NCBI GenBank assembly: GCA_035937795.1
Contig: DASZHO010000007.1
Coordinates: 1-64,000 of the forward strand
DNA: 64,000 nt
Direction of reading: 5' to 3'
Origin: JAMQPK01 sp035937795
Lineage (GTDB): Bacteria; Acidobacteriota; Vicinamibacteria; Vicinamibacterales; JAMQPK01
How positions within the stretch are numbered: the first letter of the stretch is position 1; every line of letters starts with the position of its first letter. The notes under the pieces were generated by a model, which had not been told where the DNA came from, searched no databases, and worked only from the letters and a program-made list of their open reading frames with translations. This document shows positions 31,812 through 40,700 of this stretch, piece after piece. Position numbers and translations under genes: made by a program.

Positions 31812-33211
31812 ACCGAGTCAATGGGATGACTGGGCGCTGGCGCACTGCGGAACCCCGGGAGCGCGCCGGCTGCGATGAGCCCCAGACAGCCGAGGTAGAC
31901 GACCAGGTTCGGCCCGTACGTGAGATAGCTCTTGAAATCCCAGAAATAGAAGGAGGGCAGGAAGCGGCGGATGGTCACGGGAAACAAACTGTTTCTCGAG
32001 TCCAACGTGTCGGCGAGCTCTGTGAAGAGCACAATCGGATCCCCCAGCCACCGGAGCGCCAACAGAACCTGATAGACCAGCGCGGCGATCACGGCAGCGC
32101 GCACATACGACCCACTCCGCTCGCGATGTTCCGCGATGAGGAACGCGAGCGGAATGATCCACAGCCATTCAGCTCCCCATCCAAAACGCCCGGCCGGTCC
32201 GCCGCCACCGTATCGCGCCAGCTCGAATGAGTTGGGAACAATCAACGACCCATACAACGCTATCCAGAACAAGGCGGTTCGTGGCCGACGGCGCGCGAAG
32301 GGCACCAGGGCCATGACCCCGCCGACGAGCAGCGGCTGCTGAAAGAACATGCCCTGGCCCTGGTCAAAGTGCAGTCCCAGGAAAATCATGAGCGCACGCA
32401 GCGGCCACGTTTTCAGCTCAGCGCAGCAGCGCACGCCAAGGGGCGTGCCGGACGCCCAGAAATGATATGCAGCCAACGTCGCCGGGCCAGCGGCGATGAG
32501 GCCGAAGGTCGCCCATGCCACCTTCAGATCTCGTTTGCCGCGTAATCGCCACAAGCGTCCAATGCCTCCAGCCGCCAGGGCCGCCGTCACGAACAGGAAT
32601 TTTCCGTTCAGCCAGGGCAAGAGTCCGCATGCGAGCCAGAAGGCCGCCCATCTCACCGCATCCATCGCCGCCGGACGCTCTTCTGACCTCCGGCGCAACA
32701 GCCACAGGGTCAGCATCGTCACCGCGATGCCCGCCGGCAAATCCGGATAGATCTGTGACCCTCCAAAGGCGATCGGGATCGACACCATGAGGCCGATGGT
32801 GAGCCACGCCGCGCTCGCCTCGAGAAGGCGCTCCCTGAACCACACGAATACCGACCACGCCAAGAAGCCCACCATCACCGAAAGCGCGAGCCTCGCGCCG
32901 AGTACGCCACCGAAGAGATAGGGAATCGCCAGGAGCAGTGCCAGGCCGGGTTCGTGATATCCGCCCCAGCGATGGTTGACGATCAGGATGTGGGGGTTGA
33001 GCCGATCACCGTAGATTCGGTGCGTCCGGCCCTCACGCGCGTAGGCGTCCCGCAAGTCGAACGTGAGATCGTGCGTGAGAGCGTCGGCCATCACGAGATA
33101 ATGCGGTTCATCGCCAAGCGGCGATAGTTTCCCGGACAGAAACAACGCGACGCCAGCCGTCACCGCAACAGCGACAACCGTCACGCCGATCGCGAACCTG
33201 AGATTCTTCAC
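31805..33211 (-). CDS. Polytopic membrane glycosyltransferase-like protein
   Basis: A 468-residue membrane protein with about eleven hydrophobic segments. The first periplasmic loop contains GDEPHYLVMADALTHD, the acidic pattern of GT-C enzymes, and further loops contain NHRWGGYHEPG and FGGSQIYPDLPAG. It probably transfers a lipid-linked sugar to a glycan or lipid acceptor; the exact acceptor is unknown. GTG start. Its stop codon overlaps the 3' end of the convergent CxxCH protein gene by 7 bp. Confidence 0.75.
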   Translation of the reverse strand: MKNLRFAIGVTVVAVAVTAGVALFLSGKLSPLGDEPHYLVMADALTHDLTFDLRDAYAREGRTHRIYGDRLNPHILIVNHRWGGYHEPGLALLLAIPYLFGGVLGARLALSVMVGFLAWSVFVWFRERLLEASAAWLTIGLMVSIPIAFGGSQIYPDLPAGIAVTMLTLWLLRRRSEERPAAMDAVRWAAFWLACGLLPWLNGKFLFVTAALAAGGIGRLWRLRGKRDLKVAWATFGLIAAGPATLAAYHFWASGTPLGVRCCAELKTWPLRALMIFLGLHFDQGQGMFFQQPLLVGGVMALVPFARRRPRTALFWIALYGSLIVPNSFELARYGGGGPAGRFGWGAEWLWIIPLAFLIAEHRERSGSYVRAAVIAALVYQVLLALRWLGDPIVLFTELADTLDSRNSLFPVTIRRFLPSFYFWDFKSYLTYGPNLVVYLGCLGLIAAGALPGFRSAPAPSHPIDSVQ

Positions 33212-33416
33212 GACACCTCGACCACCGTATTCATCAGACGGTCTCCGTCAAAATCGGACCTTTATCGGAACCTGTCCGATCCGCGGTGGTGCGGCGTCGA
33301 AGATGACCGCCCATAACCAAGGGCGCCACCGGGGCGTCTGCACTCTATCGCCGTGGGAGACCTGTGTTCAATGTGTCTGGAAAGGGGCCGAATTCCCCGT
33401 TTCTTGGAATGTTTTG

Positions 33417-33461
33417 TGGTGGCCAGAGACAGAATTGAACTGTCGACACTACGATTTTCAG
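33417..33461. repeat. Direct repeat: partial copy of the tRNA-Phe 3' end (att-like site)
   Basis: Forty-five bases identical, with one mismatch, to the 3' part of the tRNA-Phe gene at 34265-34309: CCA end, acceptor strand, T arm, variable loop and 3' half of the anticodon arm. The copy stops in the anticodon loop, so it cannot make a tRNA. This is the expected scar of an integrase that targets a tRNA 3' end. Confidence 0.85.
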
Positions 33462-33482
33462 ACGACAAACGCTGAAATTACC

Positions 33483-33542
33483 TGCAAGGAGCTGATCAAG
33501 AACGAGCTGTCGCATCGCGTGCCGCTGTCACCCATGGCTCTA
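33483..33542 (+). pseudogene. Possible tyrosine recombinase (integrase) fragment
   Basis: Twenty codons read CKELIKNELSHRVPLSPMAL, close to the H-R/V-V-P-L-S block that precedes the catalytic domain helix in tyrosine recombinases. No start, no catalytic arginines or tyrosine follow. The fragment lies directly inside one att-like repeat, where an integrase gene is normally found. The likeness rests on one short motif. Confidence 0.35.
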
Positions 33543-33563
33543 TCATCGGATCGGCAGCAGGTC

Positions 33564-33580
33564 GCTAGTTCGAGTCTGGC
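33564..33580 (+). other. T-arm-like 17-base hairpin
   Basis: GCTAG, loop TTCGAGT and CTGGC form a T-arm-like stem (one wobble pair) with the invariant TTC. No complete cloverleaf can be folded around it; it may be a second tRNA remnant inside the decayed element. Confidence 0.3.
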
Positions 33581-33585
33581 GAGTT

Positions 33586-33623
33586 GTCGCTATCGGGGAA
33601 TGTCGTCGCTATCGGGGAATGTC
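33586..33623. repeat. 19-bp perfect tandem duplication
   Basis: GTCGCTATCGGGGAATGTC occurs twice in a row with no mismatch. It overlaps the stop codon and last codons of the small leftward zinc-ribbon gene. Confidence 0.9.
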
Positions 33624-33778
33624 GGCTTCGGCGGCGGCGTCATCCTCTCTCGGGACCACACGCGCGCGCATGTGAGGCATTCGTACCACGTCGGCTCGCT
33701 CTTGCCTTGAGGGGGACCCGTCGGCTGAATGCGGTAACTTTCACAGTACGGGCAACGTCGGAGCTCGATGGGCCGCAT
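33590..33778 (-). CDS. Small zinc-ribbon protein inside the decayed element
   Basis: A 62-residue reading frame with two CxxC pairs (Cys9/Cys12 in CPYC and Cys34/Cys37 in CLTC) spaced like a rubredoxin or zinc ribbon, with aromatic residues before each pair. I cannot assign a function. It is kept because the cysteine spacing is unlikely by chance. The C-terminal residues come from the 19-bp tandem duplication. Confidence 0.55.
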   Translation of the reverse strand: MRPIELRRCPYCESYRIQPTGPPQGKSEPTWYECLTCARVWSRERMTPPPKPTFPDSDDIPR

Positions 33779-33967
33779 ACCCTTGAGGGAGGTATGCTAG
33801 CGTACCGACTCATCGCTCAGCAAGCTGTTCGCAATAATTGAGCAGTGTGAGTGGAACACGGGTGCGAGCTTCGGTTCCGGCCGCGTAGGCCGGTGGAGGG
33901 CATGACGATCTCGGGCCGGGCCGCGCTCCGGGTCGCACCGCACCAAGGCGAACAGCCTGCCGGTCAA

Positions 33968-34156
33968 TCATCCACGCCGCTCGCGCTTGACCCTCTTCGA
34001 CTTGACGCGACGTTCGATCGGACTGGTTTTCCGTGCGCGGTTTATTTGGGCGGTCGCGGACTTGCAGAGTTCCTCGGCCTGTTGGCGCAACGCGTCGAGC
34101 TTCTCGCACAAGTCCTGAAGTTCCTTGATACGCTCGCGGTCGGTCCTTTGAGCCAC
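33968..34156 (-). CDS. Small coiled-coil basic protein inside the decayed element
   Basis: A 62-residue reading frame with heptad-patterned KELQDLCEKLDALRQQAEEL and a strongly basic tail (ERRVKSKRVKRERRG). GTG start. No recognisable family; the pattern is plausible for a small DNA- or RNA-binding protein. It lies between the att-like repeat copies. Support is only compositional. Confidence 0.4.
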   Translation of the reverse strand: MAQRTDRERIKELQDLCEKLDALRQQAEELCKSATAQINRARKTSPIERRVKSKRVKRERRG

Positions 34157-34264
34157 TCATTTCAAACAAGCACAAATAACGCCATTACCCACGCGCACCG
34201 GGTCGAGGCACTCCACAGTCGCGCGTAGGTCGTCGTCATCTATCACTGCTGATTGAGTTTAAGT

Positions 34265-34340
34265 TGGTGGCCAGGGACAGAATTGAACTGTCGACACTAC
34301 GATTTTCAGTCGTATGCTCTACCAACTGAGCTACCTGGCC
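34265..34340 (-). tRNA. tRNA-Phe (GAA)
   Basis: A 76-base cloverleaf with encoded CCA: acceptor GGCCAGG/CCTGGCC, D arm GCTC-AGTTGGTA-GAGC, anticodon stem TACGA/TCGTA with loop CTGAAAA (anticodon GAA), variable GTGTC and T arm GACAG-TTCAATT-CTGTC. Discriminator A. Its 3' part is duplicated at 33417-33461. A TATAGT on the minus strand at 34383-34378 could be its -10 element. Confidence 0.97.
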
Positions 34341-34377
34341 ACGTCAGTCGCGGGAATCGACGTGCGGCAAGTGCTTC

Positions 34378-34383
34378 ACTATA
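34378..34383 (-). promoter_or_regulatory. Possible -10 element of the tRNA-Phe gene
   Basis: TATAGT on the minus strand lies 37 bp before the mature tRNA 5' end, leaving a plausible 5' leader for RNase P. No good -35 is seen. Confidence 0.35.
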
Positions 34384-34497
34384 CCATCGCCGCAGGCTGC
34401 CCGAGAACGCGCGCACTCAAGCGGCCGGGCTCGCCATGGGCGGACCGGTCGGTCCGGACATGATACAGTGATGTTTTTTTGTGCAAGTTAACCGAAC

Positions 34498-34683
34498 GTG
34501 CCTATCACTCTCGCGCTCATCCGTTTCTTCATCGCGTTCTTCCTGGGACTCATCTTGTTCCGGCTCTCTCTGAGGATCGGGCTCCGGCTGTGGCGCCGCA
34601 CCGGCCGTCCCGTCTATAAGAAGCTGTCGACGGCCATCGGCGTCATGCTCTGGATCGGCCTGTTCCTCCTCGTGTTCGTCTAG
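34498..34683 (+). CDS. Small two-helix membrane protein
   Basis: A 61-residue protein with a hydrophobic helix (ALIRFFIAFFLGLILF), a basic loop (RLWRRTGRPVYKK) and a second helix (AIGVMLWIGLFLLVFV). GTG start. The positive loop places both termini outside the cytoplasm by the positive-inside rule. No family recognised. It converges on the glucan synthase gene with 25 bp between the stops. Confidence 0.5.
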   Translation: MPITLALIRFFIAFFLGLILFRLSLRIGLRLWRRTGRPVYKKLSTAIGVMLWIGLFLLVFV

Positions 34684-34708
34684 TTTTTCCACGTCCCGGC
34701 CTCGCCAT

Positions 34709-37700
34709 TCACCCCAGCACCACGAGCACCGCGTGCGCGCCCGACCCGGGCTGAAGCGGCACGCGCCTGTCCTCGAGCGCCCGGCCTTCGAGGCTCACCG
34801 ACTGCACGCCGCGATTCACCCCCTTCGGGTTCTCCACGGCGATTCGGTACTCGGCGTTCTGCAGTCGGAGCGTCACCTGAAAGCGCCGCCACTGGCGCGG
34901 GATGCACGGATCGATCGTGAGCCACTCCCCTTCGCGCCTGATGCCAAGCACATGTTCGAGCGTTACGCGGTACATCCAGCCCGCCGCGCCGGTGTACCAC
35001 GTCCAGCCCCCGCGGCCGACATGGTCCTTCGCCGAGTAGATATCGGCGGCGACCACGTACGGCTCGACGCGATATCGTTCCAGCTGTGACGGATCGGACG
35101 CGCGATTGATCGGATTGATGAAACCCAGCAGCTCGTGCGCAGCATCACCCTGGCCCAGCAACACGTGGGCGAGCACGACCCACAAGGCGGCATGGGTGTA
35201 CTGGCCGCCGTTTTCGCGAACGCCCGGCACGTATCCGCGGATGTATCCGGGATTAGGTTCCGCGCGATCGAAGGGCGGCGTCAGCAGCAAGATGAGTCTC
35301 GCCGCACGATCGACGAGATGTTCGCCCACGGCCTCCATGGCCTGCAGCGCATGGCCGGGCTCGCCGGCCCCGGAAATCACCGACCACGATTGGGCGACTG
35401 AGTCGATCGCGCACTCGCTGTTTTCCTTGGAACCGAGCGGAGTGCCGTTGTCAAAATAGGCGCGGCGATACCACTCGCCGTCCCAGGATCGTTCGAGGGC
35501 TTCGGCAAGGCGGGCAGCATACGATCGATACGACGCCGCGCGCTGAGTGTCGCCGCGCCGATCGGCCAGTTCCGCGAACGGCCGGAGCAGCGCGGCGAGA
35601 AACCATCCCAGCCACACGCTCTCCCCGAGCCCGTGCGCGCCCACTTCGTCCATGCCGTCGTTCCAGTCGCCGGTGCCCATGAGCGGCAAGCCGTGCGAAC
35701 CGGTGTCCATGGTCCGCTCGATTGCGCGCGTGCAGTGATCGTAGAGCGGTGTCGTCAGCGGGGAGGACGTGGGACGCTCGTACACGCTGTGCTCGTCCGG
35801 GCCGGGCGCGCGTTGATTCAGAAACGGAGCGGATTCGTTGAAGATATCCCAGTCTCCGGTCGTCCGCGCATACTCGAGCGACGCATAGACCAGCCAGAGG
35901 CGGTCGTCCTGGATGCGCGTGCGAACCCCCTCGCCGCCGGGCTCGTGCCACCAGTGCTGCACATCGCCCTCGGGAAACTGCCGCGAGGCGGCACGAAGAA
36001 TCTGCCGGCGTGCGATTCCCGGATCGAACTGCATCGTTGCCAACACGTCCTGAAGCTGATCGCGAAAACCGAACGCGCCGCCGGATTGGTAAAACGCCGA
36101 GCGCGCGTAGATGCGGCAGCTCAACGTCTGATATTCGAGCCACCGGTTCATCAGAAAATTGAGCGGCGTGTCGGGCGTCTGCACTTCGACCGCCCGGAGC
36201 CGTTCGTCCCACAGCTTGATTGCTTTCTCGAGCTCGTCTTCCACGGTTTTCGCATTCCGGTATTTCTGCGCGAGCGCACGGGCCGCCTGCTCGTCGAGGC
36301 CTTCGCCGAGCGTAAAAATCACGTCGACGGTCGCACCCGCCGCAACGCTCATCCTCGCTTGAACCCCGCCGCATGGATCAAGGCCGGCGCCGAAGCGGCC
36401 CGCGAGATGGATGAACTGCATCCCCGCGGGCTGGTCGAGCGAGCCGTTTCTGCCGATGAAGGTCGTGCGGTCCCCCGTCATGGTGCGCTCTGCCGCAGAA
36501 GTATCGACGAACGCGACACGCTGCCCGAAGTACGGGCGGAACGCGTTGCGCGCGAACAGCGCGCCGCTCGGCCCGTCCATCGACGTGACGATCTGGCCTG
36601 CTGAGCGTGAGCGGTTGTCCGACAGACACCAGTCCACGTAATACGCAGCGCTCAGACGCCGCACGTCGCCCGAGGTGTTGCGAATGCGCAGCCGCAGAAC
36701 TTTGATCGGATCGTCGACCGGCACGAACGCGGTGAGCTCCACCTGCAGCCCGTCTTGTGAGTGCTCGTAGACGACGAACCCCTGACCGAAACGCGTTTTG
36801 TACGCAATGTCGTTCCTGCCGGGTGAGGCGGTCGCCGACCACGCGGCGCCGGTCTCTTCGTCGCGCACATAGACGGCCTCTCCGGGAGGGTCCACTACCG
36901 GGTCGTTGCTCCATGGCGTCAGTCGATTCTGATAGCTGTTTTCCGACCACGTGTATCCGAGACCCGACTCCGACGCAACGAACCCGAAGCGCTCGTTGGC
37001 CACGACGTTCACCCACGGCGCCGGCGGCCTCCGGACGATGTGGTACTCACGGCCCTCCTTCGCAAATCCGCCCACGCCGTTGAAGAACTGCAGGTCGCTG
37101 TCCGGCGTGTCGACCCGGCGGCGGAACACCGAGGCCAGCGACAGAATGGCGCGCCGCGGCCTTCGCGCGCTGACCGTCAGGAGCGGAGGCGGTATGGCCG
37201 GGAGCAGCGGGCGCTTCAGCTGCACGTCGAGGCCGCCGCGAGAGCCGTCCAGAACGGCGCGCGCAACGGCCCGGAGCAGCACGCGATCGTCTTCGGACAT
37301 CGCGTCGGCGCGCCGCAGAAAGAGGCCTCCCGGCTTGTCGATCCACCCGTGCGAAGGGCCCGACTCGGCCATGCGCTGCATTTCGTCCTGTACGTCCTGC
37401 CGGTAGCTCGTGGGAATCTCGTTCAGAACCACGAGATCGAAGTGGAAGCCTTTGGCACGGAGGTACTCCTGCGCGCAGAGGAGCTCCTGTGCGAGTCCCA
37501 ATTCGCCGCCGTCGCGAATGATGACGAGCGCAATCGGGAGATCGCCGGAGATGCCGTACTTCCACAATGTTTCGGGGGCGCCCGTATTTCGCGCAATCGC
37601 CTCCGGCACCCGCAGGCGCGGATCGCCGTAAATCATTCTGGCGGCCAGCCGCTGAAAACGCCCTTCGTCGAGGCGTGTGATGCCGAGATGGCGAAGCTCG

Positions 37701-40700
37701 ATCTCGCTGTGCGTGCTCGCCAGCGCAAAGGCGCGCGAAGTGACTTGCGGGTCGCGGTACTTTTCGATGAGCGCGCGAACGCCATCTTCGTTTTCGGCCA
37801 CCGCGGTGGTAAATGCGACGCGGGCGGTCGCGCCGGCGGGGATCCGCAGGCGGACGCGCAAGCTGACGATCGGATCGAGCACGGCGCCGGTGGATCCTGA
37901 CAAGGGCAACGTGCTGGCGAGCGCCGCCGGGGCGCGCACGGTCCGTCCTCTGCCGACGAAGCGCTCGCGGTCGGTCTCGAACTGCACCGCTTCACGGACC
38001 AGCCCTTCCTCTGCGACCACGTGCCCGAGGTAATGGCGCGCTTCGTGGGTTCCGGGCCGCCTCGCGCAGATGATGCCGTAGTGGTCGGGTACCGCCGTCG
38101 ATTCGACGAACAGGTTGCTGAAGACCGGGTGCGCCAGGTCGGCCCCCTGCGGCGCGAGCACGACCTCTGCGTAGCTGGTCAGCTCGATCGCGCGGGCGGC
38201 GCGCGAATGATTGGTAACCGAGACGCGGCGGATTTCAGCATTGTCTTCGGGCGAGACGGTGATCTCCGTATGCAACTCGATGTCGCCGTCCCGCCGGCGC
38301 AGCACCGCGCGATCGGGCGCAAACGTCACTTCGTAGTGATCGGCCTCCCGGCCGGTCGGGTGGAAGGCCGTGGACCAGAAATCGCCCGTTTCGAGATCGC
38401 GGACGTAACAGAAGGTGCCCCAGCCGTCGAGCGTGACGTCTTCGCGCCAGCGCGTGACCGCCAGATCGCCGCACCGGCTGTAGCCTCCGCCCGAATTGGT
38501 CACCATGACGCTGTACGAGCCGTTGGACAGCAAGTGGCCGCGCGGGGTCACCGTGTGGGGCGTCACGTACCGCCGCACCGGTGTTGGAAGGGCGCGGCCC
38601 GGTGTTTCCTCGACTTTGTGCTCATCGGGCGGCCGATCGAGCGGGACGAGATGCGGGCTTCGCTCCTGCAGGAGCAATTCGGCGGCCTGCACGCGGGGTT
38701 CGGAGTGAAATCGCTTCTGCATCGGATGGCCGTGCAGGCAGTTGTCGATCGCCAGCAGGCTCATGGCGTGGTGATGCGCCATGTAGGTTTTCACCACGAC
38801 CCCGCGCGTGCGCGCGTCGGCCACCCGGTCCGGCGTGTAATCGATCGATTCGAAAAATCCCATCGGCCCGAGCGCGCCCTCGGCCGCGAGCGCCTTCAGG
38901 TTTTCCACCGCCTCCTTCGGCCGAATCTGCGCGGCAAGCATCGTCGCGTAGGGCGCCACGACAAGATCGTCAGCCAGCCCTCGCTTCAGCCCGAGGCCCG
39001 GCACGCCAAACGCGCGGTACTGATAGTTGGCGCCCGCATCCTGGAAGTTGTAGGCCGATTCAGAAATCCCCCACGGCACCCCGGCGGCCCGGGCGTATTC
39101 GATTTGCCGGCCGACCACGGCGTCATAGGTTTCATCCAGCAACGTGTGCGGATAGGTCCGCATGATGAGGAGCGGCATCAGGTACTCGAACATCGAGGCG
39201 CTCCACGAGATCAGCGCGCGCCCGCGTCCAACCGGGGCCATCGAACGCCCCAGCTTGAACCAGTGCTCCTGCGGTACCTGTCGCGTTGCGATCGCCACGA
39301 AGCTGGCCAGCCGCGCTTCCGAGGCGAGCGTGTCATAGCAGCTGGCGTCGCGCCGCCCTTCCGTTACGTTGTAGCCGATCGCGAACAGATTTCGCTGATG
39401 ATCGAAGAGAAAATCGAGCTCGGCCTCCTCGATCAGCTGTTCGGCCACGCGAACGAGAGCCCCGGCTCGCTCGCGCAGCGATTCAATCTCGGCGCTGGAT
39501 GTTGCCAGCTCGCGGCGGCGCTCGTTCACCTGCGACGCCGCGAGATCCAGCCACGACCACGCGGCCCGGTCCTTCGCGTCGTGAGGCCCTGCGCCGAGCG
39601 TGCCCAGTTCCTTTGCGACGCGATCCAGCCACTCCTGCCAGGCATGCGGGCTGTCGGGCGGTTGTTCCAGGAAGCTCCGGAGCCGTTTGATATCGGCTCG
39701 CAGCATACGCACGCCGTCGCGCCCGCGTTTTGCCGCAAGAGGCGTGACATCGCGCTCGAACAGGTCCAGCGTATCCATCAGCGCCAGCGCAATCCGCCGA
39801 TCGACGACCGGCGTCTCGTCCACCAGCTGCGGGAGAGCGCTTTTCAGCGTGAGCAGATACCCGAGAAGATTTCCGCTGTCAACCGTGGACACGTAGAGCG
39901 GCGCCAAGGGAAGAAGCGACTGCGTGTCGTACCAGTTGAACAAGTGGCCGCGGTACCGCGCCAGCTTCTGAACGGTCTCCAGCGTGCGTTCGATGCGATC
40001 GATGCACTGAGCCGTCGACAGGTACCCGAAGTCCCACGCCGCCACGGTTGCCAGTGTCTGCAGCCCGATATTGGTCGGCGAGGTTCGATGCGCGATCGGG
40101 TCGGGACGATTTTCCTGATAGTTGTCGGGGACGAGCCAGTTGTCGCGCGCGCCGACCATTTCTTCGAAAAATCGCCAGGTCAGCCGTGCCGCATGCCGAA
40201 GCTGCCTGCGTTCGCCCGGCTCGAGATCCGGCCGATCTTCCTCCTGCGGCAACCCGGTGCGATAGGCCAGCACGGGCGAGAGCGCCCACAAGACCACGAC
40301 CGGCGCCGCCCACACCAGGTTGCGCGGCGCGACGGCCGCAACAACCGCGCCGAGGGAAAGCGCGAGCGCGGGCGCCGTCCACATCCGGCGCATGACCTGC
40401 GCTCTGTCCAGCTCAAGACGGGCCGCCATGTCGGCCGCCGTCACCCACTCGAGGAAATGAGACCGTGAAACCGCCAGCCGGTACAGGGTTCCGGCAATCG
40501 CGCCGAGCATCACGAGGGTCTGATGCGCGAGGAAGGCGCTGCTCAGCAGCACCTGCGCCAGGCTCGATACGAGGTTCTGCCGCTCGGCGCGAAGGTGATC
40601 GCCCAGCCGCACGCCGTGGATACGGCTGGTGATGCTCTGGCCCCATTGGATGTAGGCGGGAAAGAACAAGACGAGAAACGCCATGCCTGTCCAGAGCGCC

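Noticed and set aside
33417..33461. A second tRNA-Phe gene
   Set aside because: Only the 3' half is present; no D arm or 5' acceptor strand. Better explained as an att-like repeat.
34253..34471. Short rightward protein beginning with WWPGTELNCRHYDF
   Set aside because: This is the translation of the antisense strand of the tRNA-Phe gene, a common annotation error.
38021..40468. Rightward 815-codon frame inside the glucan synthase gene
   Set aside because: Antisense shadow of NdvB; no motifs.
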